Assembly: GCA_027485365.1 (NCBI GenBank)
Contig: JAIXRD010000265.1
Location: 1-6,789 of the forward strand
From: Cryomorphaceae bacterium
Lineage (GTDB): Bacteria > Bacteroidota > Bacteroidia > Flavobacteriales_D > Crocinitomicaceae
Reading direction: 5' to 3'
Length of the DNA stretch: 6,789 nucleotides
Under the pieces are notes generated by a model that saw only the letters and a list, made by a program, of their open reading frames with translations, ran no database searches and was not told the origin of the DNA. Of this stretch, positions 1 through 6,789 are shown one piece after another. Each line of letters opens with the position of its first letter. The first letter of the stretch is position 1. The translations under genes and the position numbers were made by a program.

Positions 1-44
1 ACTCAACTATTTCTAATTGTAATTCTCTAAAACGCAACCCTATT
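1..44. other. Non-coding left edge, downstream of the LysM gene
   Basis: This short AT-rich stretch follows the TGA stop of the minus-strand LysM gene. I see no hairpin followed by a T-run on the minus strand and no start codon with a continuing frame. The end of the transcript, or a third gene of the operon, must therefore lie outside the window. Confidence 0.5.
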
Positions 45-1832
45 TCATTTCCATCCATCCGTTCGTTCGTGTTTGAAATTCTTGAATCGACAATTTACCA
101 AACCAACATTTGAATGATAATACTGAACTGTTTTACCATATTCGAATGCCGTCATTAGTCCTGCCCTCATAGGTAAACTTCGAGTAAACCAAGGAACAAA
201 ACTGTAAATTATGTCATAGCCAAGTAATACTGATTTGGTAAGATCCGTTTCATAAGACACCCTAAACGCTTTGTGGAAATTTTTAACCCGTGTATTTTCC
301 ATATCAAAACATGTTGTACTCATATAATTGAAAACCCCTTGGTTATCAAGCACCGAATTCACCTCTTTCCATTCTGTCCATTCTCTCAAACCATAAAGAG
401 AAACTTGAGGATTCGATCTTGTTAATTTCAATACATTTAGCACCTGCTTTTTATCCTGGCTTAGGCATACTATATTTAGCGGTGTTGTAGTTTTCGAAAA
501 TGCTTTAATCATGGATTCATTGGCTAGAACCACCCGTGCATTCTTTGGCGAATAATTATAAAAATCAACTACAAATTGATTTTCTAATGTGGTATCACTG
601 CTCAACCCTGTTTGAAATAAAACCACCTGCTTCGTGGGGCTTTGCTTCGCCAGTAATTGACCTAATGCCACCACTTGGTTTGATAATTCGGAAGCCACCA
701 TGAAAACTTGTTCATTATTCTGGATGTTTTTCGACATAGACGAAATGGGCAAAGGAAGAATTAAAGGAATCCCTTTTTCAGCAGAGAACACCGATAATTT
801 CTCACAATCCAAAGGGTGCATCGGTCCAATAAATAAATCAAACCGGTCAATTTTTCCAGAGCGAATTAATTGGTCGATGGATTCTTCTTTTGATTGATAA
901 TCAAAGAAATAAACATCCCCGTTGATGTCTAAATTTTTTATCGAATCTAATCCGACCATAAGCCCCATATAAAAATCAAACGCGAATTTCTGATATCCTT
1001 TGAGTGGAAAAACAATGGAGTCCCTATTAAACGGTAGAAAAACCCCAACGCGAAGCGCTTTGTTAAGTTGCTTGGGTACGAATTTACCAGGTGCAATTGC
1101 GTTACTAATTGGTTCATAAACAGGGCTTTCTTTTAAAGGGATGGAATGAACTGAAACTTGACTGGTCGATGACTTAATCGGGATTTTCAAGGTCATACCC
1201 GGTTTTATCGAACTGGAAGTTAGTGCATTTAGGGATTTTAATCGGGTGGTACTTATTAAATATCGTTTTGAAAGATCGCTTAATTTATCACCGCTTTTCA
1301 CTACATAATTAATGATCGTATCCGTAAAATCAAAAGTCCTAAAGTTCATATTATTACTGTCAACCGCAATATATTCAGGCGATTGATTCGTTATGTCTTC
1401 AGGAAGCGCATACCTTTTTATACCCTGATGTATTTTGAGTTTTTGATTAACAACAAGGCTTTTAAATTGAAGCCCATCAACAATGGAAGGATTGTATTTA
1501 GCGAGTGTATCTATATTGATTGCGAACTTCTTCGAAATCCCAAAAGGGGTATCTCCTTTTACAACTAAATACTCGAAGGTGGAACGCACTGCCTGCACCA
1601 AAATCTTACTCCCCAGAAGCACTTGGTCTGTCAATCCTGAATTATCTGCTTTGATTTGTGTTGAACTGACAGCTAAATCCTGTGAGATAGAAAACAAGGT
1701 CATCCCCTCCTTAATCGTTACTTCATGATACCAAATTCCATTTTTTTCAATAATCGGATGGTAATTCTGAGCGATATAGCCCCAGGTAATCATCAGGATA
1801 AAGACGATATGTGCAATCCGGTTTATTCCCAT
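45..1832 (-). CDS. Exported LysM-repeat protein with a PBP type 1-like domain
   Basis: This is a 595-residue protein. Residues 7-20 are a hydrophobic stretch after an Arg at position 5, which fits a Sec signal peptide cleaved near residue 21; there is no lipobox cysteine. Three LysM repeats follow, at about 35-81 (divergent), 88-134 (YLVVKGDTPFGISKKF) and 176-218 (YVVKSGDKLSDLSKRY). LysM modules bind the glycan backbone of peptidoglycan, so the protein probably sits in the periplasm on the cell wall. Residues 258-580 resemble the type 1 periplasmic-binding fold: an opening strand RVGVFLPF, a helix ending in YMGLMVGLDSI, then DLFIGP and KGIPLILPL. Bacteroidota proteins of this layout are usually named PBP1 and LysM domain-containing protein; no reaction or ligand is known to me. 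No ABC transporter permease or ATPase gene is nearby, so solute uptake is not supported. A role in sensing wall fragments or regulating a peptidoglycan synthase, as for LpoA, is possible but is inference. The ATG at 1830-1832 is chosen because it directly precedes the signal peptide and overlaps the end of guaA. Confidence 0.85.
   Translation of the reverse strand: MGINRIAHIVFILMITWGYIAQNYHPIIEKNGIWYHEVTIKEGMTLFSISQDLAVSSTQIKADNSGLTDQVLLGSKILVQAVRSTFEYLVVKGDTPFGISKKFAINIDTLAKYNPSIVDGLQFKSLVVNQKLKIHQGIKRYALPEDITNQSPEYIAVDSNNMNFRTFDFTDTIINYVVKSGDKLSDLSKRYLISTTRLKSLNALTSSSIKPGMTLKIPIKSSTSQVSVHSIPLKESPVYEPISNAIAPGKFVPKQLNKALRVGVFLPFNRDSIVFPLKGYQKFAFDFYMGLMVGLDSIKNLDINGDVYFFDYQSKEESIDQLIRSGKIDRFDLFIGPMHPLDCEKLSVFSAEKGIPLILPLPISSMSKNIQNNEQVFMVASELSNQVVALGQLLAKQSPTKQVVLFQTGLSSDTTLENQFVVDFYNYSPKNARVVLANESMIKAFSKTTTPLNIVCLSQDKKQVLNVLKLTRSNPQVSLYGLREWTEWKEVNSVLDNQGVFNYMSTTCFDMENTRVKNFHKAFRVSYETDLTKSVLLGYDIIYSFVPWFTRSLPMRAGLMTAFEYGKTVQYYHSNVGLVNCRFKNFKHERTDGWK
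1767..1832 (-). other. Predicted signal peptide of the LysM protein
   Basis: These are codons 1-22. A short N-region with one arginine precedes a hydrophobic core (IAHIVFILMITWGYIA), then polar residues QNYHP. Cleavage is most likely after Ala21. The core could instead remain as an N-terminal membrane anchor; the sequence alone does not decide. There is no cysteine near the site, so lipidation is unlikely. Confidence 0.6.
1823..1832 (-). promoter_or_regulatory. 10-bp guaA / LysM gene overlap, likely translational coupling
   Basis: The ATG of the LysM gene (1830-1832) lies just inside guaA, and the guaA TAA stop is at 1823-1825, in the order ATGGGAATAA on the minus strand. No Shine-Dalgarno-like purine run precedes the ATG; the upstream bases are the coding end of guaA. 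A terminating ribosome would be within a few bases of the second start, so re-initiation or coupling is plausible, and the two genes must share a transcript unless a promoter lies inside guaA. Confidence 0.6.
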
Positions 1833-3352
1833 TCTATTGTGGCGGGTGGCTTGGAGCTGATGTCGTAGGTAACGCGATTTATTCCCCGTACTTGGTTAAT
1901 TATCTTATTGGAAGTTTCCGCTAAAAATTCATAGGGCAAGTGACACCAATCCGCCGTCATTCCGTCTGTAGAAGTAACGGCACGCAAGGCTACCGCATTT
2001 TCATAGGTGCGTTCATCCCCCATAACCCCGACAGATTGTACCGGCAATAAAATCACACCTGCTTGCCAAACGGTATTGTACAAGCCATGATTTTTAAGTC
2101 CTTGAATAAATATGTGGTCTGCTTCTTGAAGAATACGCACTTTTTCTGCCGTTACCTCTCCCAATATTCGAATTCCTAATCCAGGACCTGGGAAAGGGTG
2201 TCGATCTAACAAGGCTTCATCCATTTCCATGGCGCGACCAATTCGGCGAACTTCGTCCTTGAACAAACTTCGAAGCGGTTCAACAACCTTTAATTTCATG
2301 TAATCGGGGAGTCCACCCACATTATGATGAGATTTAATCGTTTGCGATGGTCCACCCGTTGCCGAAACAGACTCAATCACATCCGGATAAATCGTCCCTT
2401 GTCCTAACCAAGACGCATTCTCAACGTTGCTAGATTCTTCTTCAAAGACATCAATAAATACTTTTCCAATGGCTTTTCTTTTGGCTTCCGGGTCTGTTTT
2501 ACTGGAAAGTGCCTCATAAAATCTGCTTGAAGCATCTACACCTTTTATATTAAGTCCCATGTGTTTGTATGAGTCCAATACTTGTTGATACTCATCCTTT
2601 CTTAATAAGCCATTATCAACAAAAATACAGTGTAATTTCGGTCCAATCGCTTTGTGTAACAACATAGCCGCAACAGAAGAATCAACTCCACCCGACAAGC
2701 CTAGAATTACATGGTCATCTCCGATTTGTGCTTTTAATTCCGAAACTTTTTCCTCCACAAATATCCCAGGTGACCAATCACCCGTACATTTACAAACCCC
2801 CAAAACGAAATTTTGTAGAAGCCTCATTCCATCGGTTGAATGATAAACCTCCGGATGAAATTGAACACCAAACGTGTGTTCGTCTACAAATTGGTAACCC
2901 GCATTTTCCACATCAGCGGTGCTACACATACGCACAGACCCTAGAGGCAATTGAGTAATTGAATCCCCGTGTGACATCCATACTTGAGTTGGATAGCTTA
3001 ACCCTGACATCAATCCATCAGAAACCCCATGCTGCAACATTGCTCTACCATATTCTCGTGTATTCGACGCTTTTACTTCACCTCCATACCCTTGTGCCAA
3101 AAGTTGAGCACCATAGCAAATCCCGAGTAAAGGAACCTTTCCTTTAATGGCAGATAAATCAGGTTTTGGAGCGGAATCATCTCTAACAGAAAATGGACTA
3201 CCCGATAAGATTACACCTAAGCAATCCGGTATATTAGTTCCAATTGATGTCCATGGATGGATTTCACAATAGACATTCATTTCGCGAATTCTTCGGGCAA
3301 TTAGCTGCGTATATTGAGAACCGAAGTCGTAAATTAAAATAGTTTGATGCAT
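1823..3352 (-). CDS. guaA: GMP synthase (glutamine-hydrolysing)
   Basis: GuaA turns XMP, ATP and glutamine into GMP, AMP, pyrophosphate and glutamate, the last step of de novo GMP synthesis in the cytoplasm. The 509-residue product has the usual length and domain order. The N-terminal class I glutamine amidotransferase domain (about 4-188) opens with ILIYDFGSQYTQLIARR and carries the nucleophile Cys79 in LLGICYGAQ, with His166 and Glu168 in GVQFHPEV completing the triad. The ATP-pyrophosphatase domain follows, with its PP-loop at 218-225 (GLSGGVDS). The C-terminal XMP-binding and dimerisation domain contains HPFPGPGLGIRILGE (385-399) and ends in the conserved KPPATIEWE. All key residues are present, so the enzyme should be active. 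The ATG at 3350-3352 is preferred. An in-frame TTG six bases upstream (3356-3358) would add only Met-Arg, and it overlaps the candidate promoter box. The gene is the first of a two-gene unit with the LysM gene and diverges from secA. Confidence 0.97.
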   Translation of the reverse strand: MHQTILIYDFGSQYTQLIARRIREMNVYCEIHPWTSIGTNIPDCLGVILSGSPFSVRDDSAPKPDLSAIKGKVPLLGICYGAQLLAQGYGGEVKASNTREYGRAMLQHGVSDGLMSGLSYPTQVWMSHGDSITQLPLGSVRMCSTADVENAGYQFVDEHTFGVQFHPEVYHSTDGMRLLQNFVLGVCKCTGDWSPGIFVEEKVSELKAQIGDDHVILGLSGGVDSSVAAMLLHKAIGPKLHCIFVDNGLLRKDEYQQVLDSYKHMGLNIKGVDASSRFYEALSSKTDPEAKRKAIGKVFIDVFEEESSNVENASWLGQGTIYPDVIESVSATGGPSQTIKSHHNVGGLPDYMKLKVVEPLRSLFKDEVRRIGRAMEMDEALLDRHPFPGPGLGIRILGEVTAEKVRILQEADHIFIQGLKNHGLYNTVWQAGVILLPVQSVGVMGDERTYENAVALRAVTSTDGMTADWCHLPYEFLAETSNKIINQVRGINRVTYDISSKPPATIEWE

Positions 3353-3355
3353 GCG

Positions 3356-3363
3356 CAAAGTTA
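3356..3363 (-). promoter_or_regulatory. Candidate -7 promoter box for guaA
   Basis: On the minus strand this reads TAACTTTG, an exact match to the Bacteroidota primary sigma factor -7 motif TAnnTTTG. It ends only three bases before the guaA ATG, so transcription would begin at or next to the start codon and give a leaderless or nearly leaderless mRNA. No clear TTG element lies about 20 bp upstream, which lowers confidence; a promoter further upstream is possible. Confidence 0.35.
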
Positions 3364-3422
3364 AATTAAATTGATATTCCGAATTCAGGTAAACTCTAAA
3401 GAATTGTAAAATTTCGATACAC

Positions 3423-3451
3423 CGACCGGAATGAATGTCATTATCGGGTCG
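3423..3451. repeat. Imperfect dyad between guaA and secA
   Basis: A core of AATGA-ATG-TCATT (3430-3442) is flanked by CGACC (3423-3427) and GGTCG (3447-3451). The two arm pairs are almost concentric, offset by a two-base bulge (AT at 3443-3444). A third pair, ATTTCGA (3411-3417) and TCGAAAT (3449-3455), overlaps the outer arm. The dyad covers where a -33 element of the secA promoter would fall, so an operator is conceivable. It is followed by no T-run on either strand, so a terminator is unlikely. Confidence 0.35.
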
Positions 3452-3458
3452 AAATAAT

Positions 3459-3466
3459 TACCTTTG
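3459..3466 (+). promoter_or_regulatory. secA: Candidate -7 promoter box for secA
   Basis: TACCTTTG matches the Bacteroidota -7 consensus TAnnTTTG exactly. It lies 18 bases before the secA ATG, so a start near 3471 would give a leader of roughly 14 bases. No exact TTG is seen at the usual -33 distance (about 3433-3440). There is no Shine-Dalgarno sequence before the ATG, but an A stands at -3, as is common in this phylum. Confidence 0.45.
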
Positions 3467-3484
3467 CCACCTACATCTTAGATT

Positions 3485-6400
3485 ATGATTGGAGACTTAC
3501 TTAAAAAGATATTTGGAGATAAAAGCACCAAAGACCAAAAACGATATCAACCCTTTGTGGATCAAACCACTGCCTTCTTAGCTGAGATACAGCAATTATC
3601 CGACAATGGGTTGCGTGAAAAATCTCACGGGTTTAGAGAAAAAATTAAACAAGCGATTAAAGCACAGGAAGAAGAAGTTCTTCAGTTGCAAGCTCAGGTT
3701 GCTTCGGCTGAAAGCTCCATAGATGAGAAAGAAGCGATTTTTGAACAAATCGATGCACTGACCAAGGCTATTGACCAAACAATAGAAGAGGTATTAATTG
3801 ATATATTACCCGAAGCGTTCGCATTAGTTAAAGAAACGGCGCATCGTTGGGCTGTTAATGGTCAATTAACGGTAAATGCCACAGCGTTTGACCGAGACCT
3901 TGCGACAAAAAAAGACGGAATTACAATAGCTGGCGACCAAGCCATTTGGCACAATGAATGGACCGCTGCTGGTAATAAGGTGGTTTGGAATATGGTGCAT
4001 TACGATGTACAGCTCATGGGGGGTGCCGTTCTTCATCAAGGGAACATTGCAGAAATGCAAACCGGAGAAGGAAAAACCCTTGTTGCAACACTACCCGTTT
4101 ATCTGAATGCCCTTGCAGGAAAAGGCGTACACATAGTAACAGTCAATGACTACCTTGCAAAACGTGACTCCGAATGGATGGGTCCGTTGTATCAATTTCA
4201 TGGAATGAGTGTAGATTGTATCGACAAACATCAGCCAAATTCCGATGCGCGTAGAAATGCATATTTAGCCGATATCACCTTTGGAACGAACAACGAGTTC
4301 GGATTCGATTACTTGCGTGACAACATGGCTGGACACCCAAGTGAATTAGTTCAACGTAAACATCATTTTGCCATTGTAGATGAGGTCGATTCTGTATTAA
4401 TTGATGATGCCCGTACGCCATTAATTATTTCTGGACCAACCACCAGTAATGGTGAGCAAGAATTTCATGCCTTGAAGCCACGAGTTGAACGCATTGTGAA
4501 TGCGCAAAAAGAAGTGGTGCAAAAGTTCCTTTTAGAAGCTAAGAAGAATTTGGTGGTATTAAATGAACTTCAAGCGGATAAGAAAGCAGAGAAAGCAATG
4601 CTTGAAGAAGGTGGAATTGCGTTGCTTCGTGCCCACAGGGGATTACCTAAAAATAAAGCCTTAATTAAATTCCTTTCTGAACCCGGGGTTAAGGTTCATT
4701 TGCAAAAAACGGAAAACACGTACATGCAAGAGCAAGGAAAGCACATGAAGAAAATTGATGCGGAACTTTTCTTTGTAATTGACGAAAAGAATAATTCAAT
4801 TGAGTTAACAAGCAAAGGGATTGACTTAATTTCTGGAAGTGACGATCGGGATTTCTTTATTATGCCAGACATTGGAGCTGAAATCGCAAAACTTCAAAAA
4901 GAACAATTAAGCAATGAAGAATTTCTAGAAAAGAAAGATGTATTGGTTAGAGATTACTCCATTAAATCTGAGCGAATTCACTCTATAAATCAATTATTAA
5001 AGGCATATACCCTCTTTGAAAAAGAAGTAGAATATGTGATTTTGGATAGTAAAGTCAAAATTGTAGATGAATCCACTGGACGAATCTTAGAAGGAAGAAG
5101 GTACTCAGACGGATTACATCAGGCCATAGAAGCTAAAGAAAATGTTCAGATTGAAGCTGCTACACAAACCTATGCCACCATTACCTTGCAGAATTATTTC
5201 CGAATGTATCACAAGTTAGCCGGAATGACCGGTACGGCTGAAACTGAAGCGAAAGAATTTTACGACATCTATAAATTGGATGTAGTTGTGGTTCCAACGC
5301 ACCGATCAGTTGTCAGAAAAGACCTGAACGACATGGTATACAAAACGGCACGTGAAAAATTTGCAGCCGTTATCGAAGAAGTTGAGCGTTTGGTAGCTGA
5401 AGGACGTCCAGTTTTAGTGGGTACAACAACCGTTGAAATTTCGGAATTACTGAGCAAAATGCTTCAATTCAAAAAGGTACCCCATCAAGTATTGAATGCA
5501 AAATACCATCAAAAAGAAGCGGAAATCGTTGCCGCTGCAGGTCAGGCGGGTGCAGTCACTATCGCAACCAACATGGCAGGTCGTGGTACAGACATCAAAT
5601 TGGGTGCAGGCGTAAAAGAAGCAGGCGGACTTGCTATTGTAGGTACGGAACGACACGATTCACGTCGCGTTGACCGTCAGTTACGTGGACGTTCAGGTCG
5701 CCAAGGCGATCCAGGATCATCACAGTTTTTTGTTTCTTTAGAGGATGATTTGATGCGTAAATTTGGATCTGAGCGCATTGCGAAAATCATGGACCGTATG
5801 GGACTTAAAGAAGGAGAAGTTATCACGCATGGCATGGTTTCTAAATCCATCGAAAGAGCACAGAAGAAAGTTGAAGAAAACAATTTTGGTATCCGTAAAC
5901 GCTTACTTGAGTATGATGATGTGATGAATGCACAACGTAAGTTGATTTACAAGCTTCGAAAGAATGCACTCTTTGGTGATCGCTTGGATATTGATGTGGA
6001 TAATATGTTCTTTGATTTGTGTGAACAAACCGTTCAGCAAAACATTAACGCAGAATTCACAGATTTCGAAGTTGAATTGATTAGAATTCTCGGGATATCC
6101 TCCCCTGTTAATGAAGAAGAGTTTAAGCGCTCGGATGCTAATACCCTAGTGAATCTTGTGTATCAGAGCATGTTAACACAGTACCAACGGAAATGTGGGA
6201 AATTTGCAACGAAAGCCTACCCTCAAGTGAAGCATGTGTATGAAACCATGTCAGACCGATACAAGAACATTGTTTTTCCATTAACGGATGGCCGACGAGA
6301 AGTGCAGCTCATTGTTAATTTAGAGGAGGCCTATAATTCTCAATGCACCAATGTTTCTAAACAATTCGAGAAACATGTTATTCTTGGAATCATAGACAAC

Positions 6401-6789
6401 GAATGGAAAGAGCATTTAAGAGAAATGGATGACTTACGGTCTGCCGTTAATAATGCGACCTACGAGCAAAAAGATCCATTGGTAATCTACAAATTAGAGT
6501 CCTACGATTTATTCAAAAACATGATTAATCGCGTGAATATTTCTTCAGTAGAACTCTTGATGAACTTGGATATTCCTTTTGAACAGGAAATGCAAAGCAC
6601 AAATAAGGAATCCAACGAAAGCCATTACGCGCAAGCTCGAACCAATGTCAGCAGCTCGGGTCAAGCCCCTCGATTCGAAGGCAGCCAAGGCTACCAGGAG
6701 GCAATTCAAAATTCCATGATTGAACCCGTTAAAAAGGAACCGGTTGTAGTTGATCCAAAAATTAATCGAAACGATCCTTGTCCGTGCGG
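3485..6789 (+). CDS. secA: Protein translocase motor subunit SecA (3' end cut by window)
   Basis: SecA is the cytoplasmic and membrane-associated ATPase that pushes preproteins through SecYEG. The frame runs for 1,101 codons without a stop and leaves the window two bases into codon 1102. The first nucleotide-binding domain has Walker A MQTGEGKT (191-198, Lys197), TFGTNNEFGFDYLRDNM (265-281) and Walker B DEVD (299-302). LAGMTGTA (578-585) precedes the second nucleotide-binding domain, with VLVGT (643-647), ATNMAGRGTD (694-703) and QLRGRSGRQGD (732-742). The scaffold and wing follow (LLEYDDVMNAQR, 807-818), then the helical region around WKEHL (974-978). A variable linker leads to the zinc motif NDPCPC. 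Compared with the E. coli protein there are about 90 extra residues before Walker A, including a charged coiled-coil-like stretch at 57-104, and about 75 extra after DEVD. These are typical of Bacteroidota SecA. The ATG at 3485 is firm: an in-frame TAG lies at 3479-3481 and the next codons give MIGDLLKKIFGDKS, a usual start for the group. About 10-15 residues are probably missing at the end. Confidence 0.98.
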   Translation, partial: MIGDLLKKIFGDKSTKDQKRYQPFVDQTTAFLAEIQQLSDNGLREKSHGFREKIKQAIKAQEEEVLQLQAQVASAESSIDEKEAIFEQIDALTKAIDQTIEEVLIDILPEAFALVKETAHRWAVNGQLTVNATAFDRDLATKKDGITIAGDQAIWHNEWTAAGNKVVWNMVHYDVQLMGGAVLHQGNIAEMQTGEGKTLVATLPVYLNALAGKGVHIVTVNDYLAKRDSEWMGPLYQFHGMSVDCIDKHQPNSDARRNAYLADITFGTNNEFGFDYLRDNMAGHPSELVQRKHHFAIVDEVDSVLIDDARTPLIISGPTTSNGEQEFHALKPRVERIVNAQKEVVQKFLLEAKKNLVVLNELQADKKAEKAMLEEGGIALLRAHRGLPKNKALIKFLSEPGVKVHLQKTENTYMQEQGKHMKKIDAELFFVIDEKNNSIELTSKGIDLISGSDDRDFFIMPDIGAEIAKLQKEQLSNEEFLEKKDVLVRDYSIKSERIHSINQLLKAYTLFEKEVEYVILDSKVKIVDESTGRILEGRRYSDGLHQAIEAKENVQIEAATQTYATITLQNYFRMYHKLAGMTGTAETEAKEFYDIYKLDVVVVPTHRSVVRKDLNDMVYKTAREKFAAVIEEVERLVAEGRPVLVGTTTVEISELLSKMLQFKKVPHQVLNAKYHQKEAEIVAAAGQAGAVTIATNMAGRGTDIKLGAGVKEAGGLAIVGTERHDSRRVDRQLRGRSGRQGDPGSSQFFVSLEDDLMRKFGSERIAKIMDRMGLKEGEVITHGMVSKSIERAQKKVEENNFGIRKRLLEYDDVMNAQRKLIYKLRKNALFGDRLDIDVDNMFFDLCEQTVQQNINAEFTDFEVELIRILGISSPVNEEEFKRSDANTLVNLVYQSMLTQYQRKCGKFATKAYPQVKHVYETMSDRYKNIVFPLTDGRREVQLIVNLEEAYNSQCTNVSKQFEKHVILGIIDNEWKEHLREMDDLRSAVNNATYEQKDPLVIYKLESYDLFKNMINRVNISSVELLMNLDIPFEQEMQSTNKESNESHYAQARTNVSSSGQAPRFEGSQGYQEAIQNSMIEPVKKEPVVVDPKINRNDPCPC
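6764..6789 (+). other. secA: Truncated SEC-C zinc-binding motif of SecA
   Basis: Residues 1094-1101 read NRNDPCPC followed by two bases of a glycine codon. In full SecA proteins this motif continues to a second Cys-His or Cys-Cys pair, binds one zinc ion, and contacts SecB or ribosomes and lipids. Only the first two cysteines (1099 and 1101) are visible because the window ends; this is not evidence of a broken gene. Confidence 0.9.

Larger units (their letters stand above)
3353..3484. promoter_or_regulatory. Divergent guaA-secA control region
   Basis: This 132-bp gap is the only intergenic region inside the window and separates two divergent starts. It contains one exact match to the Bacteroidota -7 consensus TAnnTTTG facing each gene and an imperfect dyad near 3423-3451. 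No gene, riboswitch or RNA structure of a known class is recognised; in particular no purine-type riboswitch fold is apparent on the guaA side. Confidence 0.6.

Noticed and set aside
49..71. Short tandem repeats (CATC and GTTC units) near the left edge
   Set aside because: Only two or so copies each, within the last codons of the LysM gene; no sign of a longer array or of phase variation.
700..1728. Three plus-strand open frames antisense to the LysM gene
   Set aside because: The minus-strand gene has clear LysM and binding-protein motifs across the same region, and the plus-strand frames show no domain and no initiation context.
2652..3147. Three plus-strand open frames antisense to guaA
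   Set aside because: guaA is certain on the other strand here, including the PP-loop and the amidotransferase triad; the plus-strand products are not credible proteins.
3353..3484. A purine riboswitch or a SecM-like leader peptide in the divergent gap
   Set aside because: The secA side has an in-frame stop just before the ATG and room for only a very short leader, and the guaA side shows no conserved three-way-junction pattern.
3596..4060. Two minus-strand open frames of 60 and 64 codons inside the 5' part of secA
   Set aside because: They lie wholly opposite conserved SecA sequence, have unusual composition (many Phe, Cys, His) and no recognisable domain or start context.
5269..5883. Three minus-strand open frames of 62-69 codons opposite the second SecA nucleotide-binding domain
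   Set aside because: They are antisense shadows of strongly conserved SecA motifs; their low-complexity Ser/Thr-rich or Cys-rich products look non-biological.
6323..6329. A GAGGAGG run inside secA that resembles a strong Shine-Dalgarno sequence
   Set aside because: It encodes conserved-frame SecA residues, the next ATG (6344) is too distant, and genes in this phylum rarely use such sites.
6764..6789. Possible loss of the second half of the SecA zinc motif
   Set aside because: The frame is still open at the last base, so the missing cysteine/histidine pair is due to the window boundary.

Overview
The window looks like ordinary chromosomal DNA of a Bacteroidota bacterium, most likely of the order Flavobacteriales. 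Three things suggest this: a long SecA of over 1,100 residues with the extra segments typical of that phylum, no Shine-Dalgarno sequence ahead of the genes, and a match to the Bacteroidota -7 promoter box TAnnTTTG on each strand of the only intergenic gap. The assignment rests on recalled family features, not a database search, and the family or genus cannot be fixed.

Layout. Positions 1-44 are a short non-coding edge downstream of the first gene. From 3352 down to 45, on the minus strand, lie two overlapping genes. guaA (GMP synthase, 1823-3352) comes first. It is followed by a gene for an exported protein with three LysM peptidoglycan-binding repeats and a type 1 periplasmic-binding-protein-like domain (45-1832). 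The reading frames overlap by 10 bp, so they are probably one transcript with coupled translation. Positions 3353-3484 form a 132-bp divergent promoter region. From 3485 to the right edge, on the plus strand, runs secA, the motor ATPase of the Sec protein export pathway. It is open to the last base and is cut inside its C-terminal zinc-binding motif.

How the parts relate. GuaA makes GMP in the cytoplasm. SecA drives unfolded preproteins, including signal-peptide proteins such as the LysM protein, through SecYEG. The functional link between guaA and the LysM gene is unknown. The shared control region between guaA and secA carries a candidate promoter for each side and an imperfect dyad that could be an operator or a hairpin.

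No mobile element, CRISPR array, RNA gene, toxin-antitoxin or defence system was found. The two complete genes and the visible part of secA are intact, with no frameshift or internal stop. The least understood item is the LysM/PBP1-like protein; its architecture suggests a cell-wall or peptidoglycan-synthesis role rather than nutrient uptake, but that is inference.
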